DNA of 64,000 nt from Neolentinus lepideus HHB14362 ss-1 (GCA_001632425.1 KV425562.1:279911-343910); one strand, 5' to 3'. Positions 10,417 to 24,312 are shown, counted from the stretch's first letter. A program made the numbers and translations. The notes: generated by a model from the sequence alone, not told the origin.

Positions 10417-13400
10417 ATGAGCCTCGCGGGCGTTGTTCAAGACGCTATCAAGGCGGAGCGCGACAAGCATAGCGCAGATGCAGGCGGTGCAGATGTACCC
10501 CGCAATTCAGCAAATGGCGCATCAAAGATCAAAGGAAAGGATACCGCGGAATCAAAATCCAAGGCGGACCAAGAGCATCAGCATGGAGACTCTGTACCAC
10601 CTCGCGATGGATTCCGGGTGAATGGGTCAATAGAACCTTCCACGTCAGAGCACGGCCAAGAATCTCCCATAACATCGATATCTATCAGCCCGCAGATGCC
10701 TCTGAATGGCACAACTAGTTTCGAAGAAGGAAACTATACTGGTTCGCCAGTAACTCCAACTCACACGGCCAACTTTCGCAGGCGTTCTCAGACTGTACCA
10801 CCCGGTCACAACGAGAGCGAATTCAGCAATCCTGGGTCTCCCAATCTCTCAGATCACAAGCAGAAAGACTCTGTTGCTTCCAGCGCATCTAGTACGCGCC
10901 GGCATCCCCCTTCTGCTTACAGAAATGCCACACCTGGGTCGCCGTCGGCGAGAACTGGTCCTCCATGCTCATTCCTGTACAGTTACTCGCTTCCGCACTC
11001 CAACTACTCTTCGAGGGCCAATACACATCAAGAGGACGGGGACATGGTGCTGCAAGACACCATGCGGAGCGTTATACCTGAAGACAGCTACTTCTCTCCA
11101 CGGCCGGAGTCTGACTTCAGAGGTGCTCTCGAGTATAATGATCCAGAACAAAGAGAGAAAGAGCGCGAAATTATTTCGAAGAGAGAGCGGGAAAGAAGGA
11201 GAGACAGCGGGATTTTCGATGAAGGTTGGAACAACCTCAGGAATTGGTTCCAAGACGCCCCGCGCACGGAGGAGCCTGATGTCGATGCTAGCAGGGAGAA
11301 GGATAAACAAGAAGGCATTGCACAAACGACACAGGAGAACCGGCACCAGGAAGGTCAGGACAGCAACAAGCAGGAGAAGTCGGGATCGACTCCCGGAGCC
11401 TCCCGTCCTCTACTCCAGCATGTTCTCCGCTCGAAGTCGCTTCCGCATATCAAGAACGATTCTAATGCAGGGGCAAGGCGACCGTCAGCGCCGACGTGGC
11501 GTAGACTCCGTTCGCTGCTTCCGAATATCACCCATCATACCCAATCAACGGTCCCAGAGGCCTCGACTGTGGCACCTCACACTGTGAAAGTAACAGATGA
11601 GCTTATGTTCAGCGGCCTTTCCCCGCTTTTGTTGCGCCTATGGTTCGAGCGCGACGAGAAGGACCAGCGACGCGTGCCAATTTTGCTTCACCGTCTGAAG
11701 ATCCGCATCACCGATAGTCTGCATCCGTTGCATGGGTCCAAAGCCGTGTTTCGGATCGAGTGCGAGTATGCGAACGGGGCGGCGAAGTGGGTGATCTACC
11801 GCCAGCTCAGGGACTTTGTTTCCCTTCATACTCATTATACGTTCTCCAATGCGTATAATCGGAACGTCGAGACGATGCCTGACTTCCCGAAGACAAGTGG
11901 GTGACCTGAGGCTTAGGGGGTGTATTAGCGCTCACAAGTTTCGTAGGTCTCCCGTACTTCAAGTTCCTTAGGACACAAGGGCACGATGTCGGTAAAGCTG
12001 AGTTCGCTCGCATGCAGCGTCAGGGACTAGAGAACTATCTTGTCGGTGTAATCCGTGCGGTTGTAAGTTGTTAATAAGATCAATTTCTGCATATGTTTAT
12101 AGTCCCGTAGATGTTCCATCCGACCGCTAATCGTCTCGCTGGCTTCCTTGAGATCAGTTCGCTCAGTATTGCCCTGGCACAATCAGGCGATGCTCAGTAC
12201 AAAGCGGGTTATCTGCGTATCGAAACTGCCGGTGGTCGCAGCGGTGGTTTCGGCCGCAAAGGAACTCGCTGGAAGGAGAGGCGAGAACATAGGTGGTGCG
12301 CTGTCCGCGAGAGCTATCTCGTGGTCATGAAGGAGCCGGGAGAGGTGCGTACTATGTGGTCTTCTCCAATCGTCATTGCTCATCTTATCAGCTGGAAGTA
12401 TGGGACGTCTTCTGCTTCGATCCGGACTTTAAGATCGAACGGCCGAAGCGTTATTATCGACAAGGGCTTAATTTCCTACATGGTGGCACGGATGACGACG
12501 ACGCAATTTCCTTCGGAGGAGTCAAGGACAAATTGCAGCATGGGCAGGATAATCATGATGATCGAACCTCTTTATTGGGGACAATCAAGAGTCGGATGTC
12601 GAGAGCCCTTCACATCGAGGATTATCATCGTCGTCACCATACCACCGGAGAGGGCCACGAGAACGACAAGGGCCATCAACGAAGGCGCACTGCGTCTGTT
12701 CCCAATGGCAGACCGCGATCGGGTTCGCGATCGTCTGGGTCTTCGTCTTCCTCGATATCCAGACCGCAGACACCCATGCTCGACCCATCGACAAATACAA
12801 ACCCGCTGATTGATCCGGACTCGCATGATCGGAATGTCAACGACTTGAGGCCTCCCGCGGATTCCAAGGAAGCGGAGAAACGCAAGAAACGCAAGGATAA
12901 CGAGGTTTCGAAGCATACCTTTTATATTGAGAATTCGCAAATAAGGTTGAAGCTGTATGCGAGAAATGAGGTAGCGCAGGAAGTATGGGTGAAATGCTTG
13001 AAGCTGACTTGCTCTACGGTTCGCAGAGACAGATGCTGCAATGGATTGCCGGATTGGAGAAAGCTGCAGCTCAGTCCCACTATACTGGGAGCAACAGATT
13101 TGATAGTTTTGCACCCATACGCTTGAACGTTGCTGCGCAGTGGTTGGTCGATGGCGTAGGTCCATCTTGCCGTCTACTGCAGCAATTCGTTTAATGGTGT
13201 CCGTTATAGCGAGATTATATGTGGAACCTTTCTCGAGCCCTCCTCCTGGCCAAAGAGAGCATCTATATCCATGATTGGTGGCTATCTCCTGGTAAAGTCG
13301 GCAATATGCACTATTTCATACATGCTGACCTCGGTTGTGCCGTAGAGTTACAAATGAGACGGCCGCACATGGACAAGTATCGTCTCGATAAGCTCCTAGA

Positions 13401-16400
13401 GAGAAAGGCAAAGGAGGGGGTCAAGATCTCCGTGATTCTTTAGTGAGTTATGACGCTTCTGATCGAATAAACATGTTAACAATGTCGTAGTCAAGAGGTA
13501 TCTAACCGCACGACACCGACAGATAGCAAGTGAGCGTGGTGACTTGATGCCTTGGAATACCTCTGATTTCTCCAGTTATGCGAAGCAAAAGCTCATGGCC
13601 CTGCACCCGAACATTATGGTTCAGAGATCACCTTCGCATTTTCAGACTGGAACTTTCTACTGGGCACACGTGAGTGTAGACACTGCGCATTCGAAGCGAT
13701 ATCTAACAACCCGCGGCTAGCATGAAAAACTATGTGTTATTGATCAAACTATCGCCTTCTTGGGCGGCGTTGATCTTTGTTTTGGACGGTAAGGAGCTGT
13801 GACCACTGTTATGCGAAGACATAGTACGATCTAGTATCATGTTTCAGATGGGATACTCCGCAGCATGTCGTTGTGGACGATGCAGAATTCCAGGATGGCA
13901 CTCAAATCTGGCCGGGTGAGTTTAGCAGAATGACGGATGTCATCAGTCTTACCTTTTGCTCCCAGGGAAGGACTACAGTAATGCACGTATACACGACTTC
14001 CATACCTTGGATAAGCCCGATGAGGACATGTATGACCGAACTAAGATTCCTCGTATGCCATGGTGCTTGTGTTTTGCGTGGATTTTAGGCCTTTTCTGAT
14101 CCTGGATGTCCTTAGGCACGACGTAGGCATGCAAGTGGTTGGACAGCCGGCAAGAGACCTCGCCCGACACTTTGTGCAACGGTATGATTGCACTCTGAAT
14201 CAGGATGATCATAACTGACAGTGCCTAGATGGAACTGGCTACTGAGAATCAAGGTCGAAAACTTGTATATCTTTCACAGCACCCTGCTGACAATCTGATA
14301 GAATCATTCTCGTGTTATGCCTTTTCTACTTCCGCCTCCAGAGTTCAGGCCAGGAGAGTTGACACAGATGGGCCTAACTGGTACTCTTGAAATGCAAATT
14401 TGCAGATCCGCAGGCCCTTGGTCGCTCGGTACCCCAACCCGGATAGAGCGATCCATCCAGAACGCATACTTGAAAGGTCCATCGCACCATTCTTTTGGTC
14501 AGCCTTAGCTGATCCTCCTTTCTAGCTATTCAGCTATCGGATCATTTTGTATACATCGAGAATCAGTTTTTCATCTCGTCGTGAGCACAGTAAGGCCACA
14601 AGTTAATATTGAGATACTCATGATTCCGCAGTACTACTGTGAACGATGTCAAGATCGAGAACAAGATCGGGGATGCCCTTGTGCATCGGATCATTCGTGC
14701 ACATCTCGAGGGCACGCCGTGGAGGGCCTGCATAATGGTACCTTTACTGCCAGGGTTTGCTTTCCCCGTGGATCACAGCGATGCCAGCGCAGTGAGTATT
14801 TGGTGTTGGTCAGAGGAGCACGAAGCTAACTTTAATTTGAAGTTGCGCATCATTCTTGAGTGTCAGAACAGAACGATGTTCCGTGGTCCCGACTCTATAT
14901 TTGCCCGTCTTCGGAAAGAAGGGATTAACGTATGTAATATCCCCTTCCACTTGTTTATCCTCCTGATGGAAGGTTAGCCCGACGATTATATCAGCATCTT
15001 CTCCCTTCGCAACTGGGGCAAGTTACGTGGAGATGTACTTACGACGGAGCTGGTAAGGCTAATCGCTACACGTAGTTGACGTGGATTTACATGTCATGGA
15101 CAGGTCTACATCCACGGAAAGGTTTGTTATGTATGCGTCGGCATGAGGCCACAGGATCTGATTAGAGTTTAGATTTGTATCGTCGATGATCGTCTGGCAA
15201 TCATCGGGAGTGCCAATATCAATGAACGATCTCAACGCGGTGACCGGGACTCTGAAATAGCTGCCGTTATTCGTGACACAGATCTCATCAACAGGTAAGC
15301 AGTGACCACTTGTATCGTGACACAAAGAATTCTCACATAGTAATTAGCACCATGGCGGGAAAACCGTATAAAGTTGGCAGATTTGCCCACACACTTCGTG
15401 TCAGATTGATGCGAGAGCACGTTGGCGTGGATGTGGATGCAATAGATGAAGATGACTTGATGGCGTCGGAGCCGGTCAAGCATGAGTACGAACAAGACGT
15501 CTGGGATCCGGAATCCGAGGAAGAGCATGGTACCGAGAAGACTTTCACTCACCTGAAGAAGCCGCAGCGTGGAAGTATCATCCATGATACGATTGATGAA
15601 ATCGAACAAGGTATGCACATGCACGCGATGAATGATAACACTCCACTCATTTCTCAAGCCAGCCATTCATGGCACCGAATCCGCATACTCCAAGGACGCT
15701 GCCCAAATGCTCCGTAAGATCGGTTTGAAGACTGATCAACTGGATGCGACTGTCGGAGAGGACCAGCTAAACGCTGAACGGACCACTTATACTCGGAACG
15801 GCCAGCAGACACGCGGGTTCGCTAGTGCTACTGTGCCCACACTCGAAGAGGAGACTATTACAGAACGCAGACCGCCTGAGAGCCAGGCAAATGGGAAACC
15901 TATCAAGGAAGTCTTGGAGGCAGAGGCAAGGGAAAATAAGGCCGAAACTGATGACGAGCCACCTGAAGGACGCGTGGACAAAGGTGAACTTTACGGCGCC
16001 CCTGCAGAGGCCCACAATGGGCCGAAGAGGGACGACGGGCCACCTGAGCCTGATGCAAACAAGGCAGACGCCTCCGAGGAAGAGCAAGAAGTCCCTGGTG
16101 CGAGATCTATTCTGCGCCAGCACCTCACAGTGCGCCTCAATACCAAGTGGACATTGCCTACGCCGAGGCCTGCGGTCGATCCCAACGAGTTTGAGGATCC
16201 GATCTGTGATGAGTTTTGGAAGAACGTCTGGGTTGCCTCTGCTGTTCATAACGTGCGTATTGCTCGTACCCTATTGGCAATCATTGCGTCTGATGGTTCC
16301 TCGATTTTAGACGGAGATTTTCCGCAAAGTCTTCCATTCAATACCTGATGATTTGGTTACGACCTGGAAACAATACAAGGAGTTCGTCGTTCACCACGAG

Positions 16401-16971
16401 CGACTAAACAAACCGGCACGTATGCTTGAAGTTGTCGCGACTATTATGGTTAATGAGAATATCTACAGGTTAAAGAGACGGAGAATCCACGGCCTGTGGC
16501 ACGAGTGCCCTCCGAGGGTGGAGATGCCGACGCTTTGGCCGACGATCAAGGCGGCCCGCCGACTGAAACCACGAACGACGTCGTAGGAGACAGCGCCTCA
16601 GCCTCCGAGGGGAGTGCCTCGCGTGTGGCGGACGGATCTGAGAATCAGGCATCTGCCAGTACGCCGACGAATCAGCAAACCCGGAAGCCTGCAAAAGGGG
16701 CCGAGCCGTTCGAAAAGTGGGAGCGGGAGGAAATGGAGAAGCTGTTGAGTGAACTGAACGGCCATCTCGGTGAGTCCCCTGGTTCCACTGTGCAATAGTG
16801 ATACTTAGGAGGATTATCAGTGATATATCCCACTCGCTTCCTGGAGGGAGAAGATATAGCCAATAATTTCTTATTTAATACTGATAGGTACGTTTTGATC
16901 ATTTGAATGGTTCGTATATTTGTCTCTGACTTTGTTCGTACAGGTTATTGCCTATGCCTATATACGACTAA
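10417..16971 (+). CDS. SPO14: Phospholipase D1 (Spo14/PLD1 family) with PX, PH and two HKD motifs
   Basis: A long multi-exon gene. Exon 1 (10417 to about 11899) encodes a Ser/Pro/charged disordered N-terminus, then a PX domain (about 11580-12060, with [15 protein letters not shown] and [14 protein letters not shown]). A PH-like domain follows (12110-13130, with [17 protein letters not shown] and WIAGLEKA) carrying a Ser-rich insert. HKD motif 1 is HEKLCVID near 13720-13750. HKD motif 2 is YIHGK plus [18 protein letters not shown] near 15108-15230, its His and Lys separated from the Asp by an intron. The C-terminus ends in the family signature [15 protein letters not shown]...LLPMPIYD. The stop TAA at 16969 is reached through two late introns, beyond stops that end the open frames near 16350 and 16800. 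The enzyme cleaves phosphatidylcholine to phosphatidic acid at membranes, recruited by phosphoinositide binding through PX/PH. Confidence 0.93.
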
Positions 16972-17210
16972 AGATACCCCAAATTACGACTCTGATAGTA
17001 GATAAACTTGGACTCGGACTGGGACTCGGATTCATTCCTGTCTTGTTTACATGGTCGTGACAGGAGACCTGTATCATATCAAGCGCACTCTGTACTAGTT
17101 AAACACTCATGGCAATATAAGACATTGGATCCGATACTCTACACGAGGAGATCGAAGCACAAGCGGTCTGCTTAACACGCATCAGCTATACAATTCATAT
17201 GACACGGACA

Positions 17211-17602
17211 TCACTTGCCTGCGATGGTGCCGCTGCATGCTTGCATATATGCAAGATGGTCGGGGTGTGGTAGGTATGTCTTGAGGTCTATCTCGTTATC
17301 GAAATGGAAGATAATGCCTAGTGAGAAGTTGTTAGCTTCATCCTTGTTACCAGTGAGGATTATTGATGTATACCATCATCCCAGCCTCTGTCGAACTGGT
17401 GAGGGATTTTCGTCCCTACCTCCAACTTCTTTATCTCGGGGATCTTAGATGGCAGCTGCGACGCCAGCACCTTCCATGCTTTTATCTTCTCTTCTGTGAC
17501 TCCCGGCTCGAACTTGACAAGGACTTCGCCAATTCACAGCGCGTCAAGCTCAAGGTCCTGAATCATCGTGGTGTACCGCTTACCTATGTGGTAGATGGCC
17601 AT
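17211..17602 (-). CDS. Stress-responsive A/B barrel (Dabb) domain protein, 3 short exons
   Basis: Exons on the minus strand 17602-17584, 17523-17374 and 17317-17211 give 91 residues. The joined protein starts MAIYHIVLVKFEPGVTEEKI, matching the Dabb pattern of a His-x-V strand followed by F-(K/E)-PG(V/T)-x-E. Later come the KIP-(E/G) turn and a DNEIDLKTYLPHPDH segment matching the typical (E)-LKxYxxHPxH near the C-terminus. Dabb proteins are small ferredoxin-like dimers; some are stress-induced, others are cyclases or decarboxylases, so the role here is open. The 19-nt first exon and 60-nt intron hide the gene from simple open-frame searches. The stop lies 240 bp from the convergent PLD gene end. 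Confidence 0.8.
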
Positions 17603-17864
17603 GTTCAGAGATGTCTTGAATTGTAAGACTTGGGAGGCTAGGACGTGTGTGACTGGCTCCTGGTCCCATTATAACTGGTAATCATGATGGTGGACCCATG
17701 CTTCCATCGGACTATGGTGTGGGCACTTTGATCAGAGTGATTCCCGAGCATACAGAATCGGGCTGCAGCCACAATGGCCGAATCAGGCAATCCCCTATAG
17801 CCATAGCCCACTGTCGTGGTTAACTTCACTTCGACGTTTCAAACCCGTGGGCTACACAGGCGTT

Positions 17865-20506
17865 ATGGCCACTCTGACGACTGCAAACGACTTGTCGAAA
17901 CTAACGGTCGCGCAACTGAAAGCTATATGTAAAGACAAACACATTACTGGGTACTCGAAGCTGAATAAACCTGCGTTGGTCCAAAAGATCGTCGATTATG
18001 ACAATGCTACAGGCTCTGCAGCTAGTACTGGGGCTCCTATTCCTGCACCGGTATCGACATTTAGGAACTCTTTACCCGGAAGCGATGGGCTACTTAGTCA
18101 CCAAGAGGATGCTGTACAATCGAATATGCCCGTGAAAAGTGTCTCTGCATCCGCATCCAGTCATGCTGCAGCTACTTCGCTGTTTCCTATCCCTGATGGA
18201 AAACATAGCTCTCTCACAAAGAGCAGCAACTGTGTGGAAGTCTCTGCTGCTCAGACACCCAGGACTCCCGTGGTCAAGGCGACTGGGGACCTAGCACCGT
18301 CTCGCGGAGTCGAACATCCAGAGTCTGGAATTGAAGGCCTTGTGCCATCAAAGGATAACACCTCGATATTGCCTTTGGAGCCGTCTGGTATTCGGTCGAT
18401 TACTTCAGCTCCAAATCTCGATCCTACACGCTCTGCAATGATCAACTCCAAGCAAATCAACGCACTCTCAACCTCCGTGGGACGCTCAAACGAAACTCAG
18501 CCTACCCATTCTGCTCAGCACAAGAAACGGCCAGCCGATCCGAGTGCCAATCTCTCCGGTTCACAATCCAAGAAAGCTAGAAAGTCCACTAAAATGCATG
18601 GCGCCGCAAAAGAAGCGAAGGCTCTTGTACTCCATTCAACACCTCAGGATTCAATGCGACCTCCAAGTGTGCCTTCGCTCAAGAGTTCTACTGAGCTTGC
18701 TACTGCTTCTGGCTCAGGAACCTGTTCCGGATCAGTGCTGAACACTTTGAAAAAACCTCAGGTCCTGGGTACATGCGATGCTCCTGCAGCTATGAAGACC
18801 GCTGATAATCTGATCTCTGCAAAGACAATAGCCTTACATCGGTTAACACCTCAGTATCGCATGGGACCTCCAGCTGCGCCGCCTCTAAAACACTTTGCTA
18901 AACTTGCTGTCATGTCCGCCCCCATCATTTCTTCAGGGTTAGGGCCTAGCCCCTCGAAAATATCTCGCCTTCAAAACAGATCCTTAGTCTCTCCAACCCC
19001 GCTCTCCGAACATGCAATCTCGAACATTAAAACACCACCAGGCCGAAAATTCAAACCCTTAGTTTCATGCAAAGCTACTCTACCATGTTCTGCTGTATCT
19101 ACTCCCCAGCCTTCTCTGGAACCACCTGAATCTTCAACATCAATAGATTCAGTCCACGTCAACTGTGCTCAGGATCTTCTCCTCGCCTCTCGTTCTCATC
19201 CAATCCCGGAGTGTCCTCGCATAACCATGCCGCCGTCTCTATCTCAGCGTAAGCGCGTCCAATGGTGGGCAGTCATACTCAGTGGTGTGTCCGACGCGGA
19301 GCGCCGACAGTGTGCGCAGGTCTCGCGAATGATTCGATACGCAATATACTTGTCTGCAGCCGTCGTCCTCCATCGGGAGTTCCCTGGCAAGCGGCTCGAT
19401 GCTGTCTTGCAAAAATACCCAAACTCACTGGCCATGACAAACTTCTGGCCTTACCTTCGGCAGCGCAGACGTGAACGAGTGTTTTGGGATAATGTTTACC
19501 GCAGAACTTTCTTGGCTTCTTTCCTTGAAGACGGTCAATCCATTTCAGAGCTCATGTGGACGAGTCCGGATGACGAGAAGCAGGTCACTGTGGCCCTCAG
19601 GTTTGTCATGACTCGACTGTGGTTTGCGATCTCCCTTGGGAAACTGCAGTCAAACTGGGTGCGAGGTGTAGTCACGTCGGCTCAGGTCGTCGTTGGTGAT
19701 ATCTGGGTTGTCAAAGTCCGGTACGGCGCTAATGAAGTGGCCTTCTACGTTCTCGAGCCGACATGTGAGGTTATCGGACGACTGCATCCCAATATCGACG
19801 GCCCTGATGCTTCCGCTATCCCTATACGAGCGGACTGGTCCGCATATATCGATCGACTTCGTGCAACAGGACAGTCAACGTCGGCTTCGATCCTCAGCCA
19901 GCTGAGGTGGGCCAACTACGAGGAGTATGAGCGAGGGATCAGCCGCCTTTGGCTGAAGCGGATTGAGAGTGAAGGTGAGGTGGGGAGAGCGAAGCGGATT
20001 GTCGCGGAGCGGTATGTCTTGGCATGCGTGGTGGCGAATAGGTGTGTGATCGACCTACGGCTCATTGTACTTATGAGTACTTAGTGGTCATCGCACCTGC
20101 AGCGTGAGCGGTCAGTGGATGTCAACGACACAGATGGCGCAGGAGTTCGCAGGGCTAAGTGCCGGGACAGTCGTTTCCGCTCCAAGAAATGCACAGACGC
20201 CAGTGAATCTATACCTTCCTGCGCAAGTGTCCTTAATTCCAGGTGAACCATACCGTCCATTAACGTATTTTCTCCCACTGCAGACACCATCACGTTGAGA
20301 GCGTGCACTTCACCACGTCCGGACCGTTCAAGCATCCTCTACACTGTGCGGTCGCCGTAATTCAAACGCCTGCGAGGGAGTACTATATCCTTCGAGATAA
20401 TGGTATGCAGATTGGGTGCGAGGAGGAGGGCATGAGCGAGGTGTGGATGGAGTTATTGGGATGTGGCCCTTCCGGTGTCGTTTCGCAACACAAAATTCAA
20501 AAGTAA
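17865..20506 (+). CDS. SAP-like domain, Ser/Pro-rich protein of unknown function
   Basis: The start is taken at ATG 17865, since the frame upstream offers only GTG. The first 45 residues (LTVAQLKAICKDKHITGYSK...LVQKIVDY) fit a SAP helix-loop-helix, a DNA/RNA-binding motif of nuclear proteins. About 380 low-complexity residues rich in Ser, Pro, Thr follow, with a basic patch (KKRP...SKKARKSTKMH) that may be a nuclear signal. A more conserved-looking C-terminal domain follows (from VQWWAVILSGVSDAERRQCAQV). Two introns near the end (about 20048-20083 and 20242-20282) are inferred. They link to a last exon ending at 20506 that reads AREYYILRDNGMQIGCEEEG. The function is unknown; a chromatin or RNA-linked role is inference from the SAP motif. 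Confidence 0.7.
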
Positions 20507-21340
20507 TCGAAAGAAGGGTTACCAGTATGCTGTATCTCATGTACATTGCTCCAGGGTATTGTTATTCGTCAATGGCTCGAGATGTTCATTTAGGGTGTAA
20601 CGGTCAAGGCCGTCCCATGTTTGTGTAATATAGTGTAGACTGTCGCGTCGCTGCAGTAGTTAGGTCTCTGTCTTGCCAACGCCAGTAATCGACGTCTTCT
20701 CGTGTTCTCTCAGTCCGTGCGAGTCTTTTTCAATCTCTTTATGGTCTATTAGGTGTCCGGCGCCGCGCCCATTACATGGCATCGCTCAGGCAGAAGTGAC
20801 TTACCCGTTCTCACTTGGTTGGGCCAGATCCCCTTTCGATGCGCACTGCCACTAGATCGCAAAAATCTTGATAACTCGAGACTCGCAATATACTCGGCGG
20901 AGTAGGTATCATGAAGATGTTTGCTTGATCATGAAAATAAGTCAAAGGGGAAGTAGACCGAATGTAGACAGCTGGACGAGGCGACCGTTTCCTCCTAAAT
21001 GAATATTCCGAGAGTACTGTCTGTTCAAGTCTTCGAAGGTCCCATATAAACGCAGGGTCGCACAAGTACTACTCCTTGCATCAAATCAATATACACGAGT
21101 CATGTCCGTGATGCAATACAACGACTACACCTCTTTTGGACATGGAACCTTGTTCGCACTTCCGGTAGCGTACTGCGAGGCGGGACGAGACGACCATTTC
21201 CAATGAGATCATCTACTTTTTTCCCCTACAGTTGGGCAGGACCAAATAGCATATGAAAGCGTCCGCAGCGCCGCTATCGGTTCATAAACGCATGGAAAGT
21301 CCAAGTTCCGGATTTTTCTGAGAGAAAAAGTTAGCTTCGA
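20507..21340. other. Intergenic, no gene recognised
   Basis: Only short, motif-free open frames are present. The region should contain 3' ends of the SAP-like gene (+) and F-box copy A (-), which converge here. Confidence 0.5.
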
Positions 21341-23778
21341 TTATAACTGTCTGTAAAGATGTACTAACGCTTGATTGCAACACGGGGCAGAGTCGCGAGA
21401 AGTCTTCCTACATACCCTGCAGAGCCAGGGTCTACAGCCGTCCCAATCTGGCCAGGCGACGTCCTGCTCCACCTCCCTCATGGAGACGGTCTCCTCGGGA
21501 CTATGCATCCGGAAATCATTCTGTGCATGATCGTTCTTCAGAGCAGCGTGAGTCACCTTGTCCAGAAAGGGTCTTAGTCAGATTGCTACGAGCATGAACA
21601 GAATGGCAACTTACAGCCTGCCTCCACTTTAAGCCCGGCAGATGCCTACATTTTGTGCATTCCAGTCTGGCGTCCAATTTGTCCATGTCCAGGGTGGTGG
21701 TCGTCTCGGGGTCTTTGTCGCATGCTTCCACTATATACCGAGCGTATTGTGAAGCCTCCGGGTAAGATGCAAGCTCCTTGTAGCGCTGTACTCCCCAAGG
21801 CACTGCATCGAGTAGGGAGCAAATACTCTCGGCGTACGCTCCTTTGAGCAGGCGGATACTCTCCCGAGATACGCCATCTTCCTCCCACTTGGTTAGACAG
21901 CCGTGCACGAATAGCCGGTCGCTCGTCAACGGAGCTTTCACTTTATCCCAGGCACAAGAGAATTGCGTAGTGGCGAGGGTGAGTACATCCAAAAGGGAGG
22001 GATCCAGCTCGACCACGCCCGCAGGTAGAAGCTTGAAGAGCTTGTCACGCACATTTTTGCGCCAGCCCTCAACCATCTCTGGGAGACTAGCGATGACGTC
22101 TGAGAATGACGCCTTGGTGACCTCGACATCCCAGGGCGCTTCCACTATTTCCAACACTCCTGCCATATAGCAGAAATCAACGATGGCGGGCACCAAGTTG
22201 GTTTCTTTCTGGGCCAGATAGTATTCCCCCAGTACTTCACGCAGAGTGGCGAGACGTCCCGGCAGAATTTCATTCTCCCATTCATCCTTGAGATGACGAG
22301 ATCTGACGCCCTCCATGTATTCAACCAATATATCTTTGATGTCTGTCCAATCTGCAGAAATTTGAGACAGTGGGAGGAGGCATGAATCATTGAACGCCCA
22401 CCTTGCTTTGTAAGAGACTGGGTCTTTTTGACTAATGGATGCTTGTAAAAGTGTTTCTCTTCCTCCTTATACCAGTGTTCAATTTCTGAGGAATAACCGA
22501 GTTTTCTGAGATGCTGAAGTATGCTGTTCTCACCTAAGTGAATGATACGATCTATGAACTACGTAGTGCTTACGCATTCCTCCTTCCGTCTCGACTTGGA
22601 TCCTCTTCCCCGGCGAAGCTGTGCAGTACGTGCCATACTCTCATCCGCTCAGCATGCTAGCGCGGGCATAGAAGAGATGAGTGGGTAGGCTGCGCGTGTG
22701 ATCACAGCTGACTCACGACGTTGACAAGTGCGACATGAAGCAACCTATCCCTGAGGAAATCGTGAAATCTTGCCTCGTCGGTCAAGGCGTCCTTCATTAT
22801 TTCCACCACCGCAACGACCGCAGACTTCAAATACCACGTGCCACTAGGAAGAACTTCGTGCGAAACAATTAACTTTGCAGTGGCAACAGGTAAATCTTGA
22901 AGAACCTTCTCCCGTATCTTCTTCCTCATCTTGTTCTTGTTCTCCCTCGTCATCGACCTCGTCATCGTCATCGTCATCGTAGTCACTGTCACGTTCTCTT
23001 CTCTCCTCAACTATGAAGTTAGTCAAGATCAAGGACTCGGAGAGCGGCCGATAGTCATTAATATAGTTGGAGGGCAACATTTTCCAAGCAGACCAACGCT
23101 CTATAAGCCTATGAAAGTAAAACCAGTCGATTAAGGAATACATTCCATTAAGATCATGTTAGAATACGTACCGTTCCCTTGCACAAGTTTGGCAGCACCT
23201 GACCCGTAAGGCCCACTGACCCCAATAGAATGTTGCTCCACCACAGAACTGTAAAATCTGGATGTTGAGTATATACAAGCACTTTAACTCACCACTACGT
23301 ACTGTGCAACTCCATTCGAACATGAGCCGAATATACTGGGGTTCGTTCAGATCAGACGGACACGGCGGAAGTCCCTCAGCCACTGCGGTTGCAAGAGCCG
23401 CCCTCCAGACGAGGGCAGAGCTTCGGAGCATAAGCATACTTTTCAGCGCTTTGTTTGTCCGTGACAAGTGGAGGATATCGAGAGGGCGCAAGGAGTAGGC
23501 GATCTGCAGCAAACTGGTTCAGACATTCTCCGAGATGTATACTGTGCGGCAAACCGTACCTCACCGAGTACATCGAGCGGAATAGCAAGGAAGGTGGAAC
23601 GATGATTATTAGTTTCCGAATTATGTTGCTCTTGGATCGTCTCTTCCATCTGCACTCCTGCAGAAGAGCTCTGTTCCGATGCAGGGACAGACTTATCATG
23701 AGACGAGTTCGCTTTTTCTTCTGTAATGATGCCATTGTCAGCAGGGCGCTTTCGCAGCGTCGAGGAGGAAGTCGCCAT
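21341..23778 (-). pseudogene. F-box-like protein gene, copy A (probable frameshift in acidic region)
   Basis: Starts at ATG 23778 with a Ser-rich leader, then an F-box-like segment (FLAIPLDVLGE, intron, IAYSLRPLDILHLSRTNKAL..WRAALATA). Next are a Cys-bearing exon (FCGGATFYWGQWALRVRCCQTC), an Asp/Glu-rich stretch (about 22910-22990), and long helical C-terminal exons. The last exon ends at 21341. This is the layout of the expanded agaricomycete F-box families that act as SCF ubiquitin-ligase adaptors. After the acidic run the frame ends in a stop (about 22855), while the paralog-like continuation (GTWYLKSAVV...FHDFLRDRLLHVALVN) lies in another frame with no plausible intron between. I read that as a frameshift, or possibly an assembly error. 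Without it the gene would be intact. Confidence 0.65.
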
Positions 23779-24312
23779 GATGGTAGATGTCAGATTTCCC
23801 GAGCCACAGTCGCGCCACTGGCAGTAGGCAGAACAGGGGTCGCGTATGCTCACGTGATATCTCGCTAAAGTAGGACCCTGATCACTACTTTCCACAGCCA
23901 TGCCACAGCGCTGTGCACTCGTTCTGCCCATCACCATCACATGTGGGTATTTTCCATTTCATAGAATGGCAGTGCAGATATTAATCAACTTACACTATCT
24001 TTCCCTCTCTTCAGCGCCTACAGCCCGCCCGATCTGGCATTACATGGTGGAAGATCTGTTCTAGAGTATCTATCGTCTGCACGGTATTTCCAAGTGCAAC
24101 AGACGCTTCCAAATCGCAGAAATTCGTTTTTTGTGGTAATTCGCCACTTTTCGTACAGATCCGACTGCCTTCGGACTTGATAGACGCCACATACAACAAG
24201 CACGCCACATTGACTACCTGTGCCCAGGACACGGATACGGTCTGTTTCCTTCTATGCATTATATTAATGGCCCAGCTAATATGAGACACTGGATGCAGAT
24301 ATCCCGAAATGT
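23779..24312. other. Intergenic between divergent genes
   Basis: Promoter space between F-box copy A (-) and the gene starting at 24313 (+). No motif-bearing open frame is seen; the frames at 24011-24316 on the minus strand lack recognisable motifs. Confidence 0.45.

Noticed and set aside
17215..17626. Plus-strand open frames at 17215-17448 and 17363-17626
   Set aside because: They are antisense shadows of the Dabb gene, which has clear motifs on the other strand.
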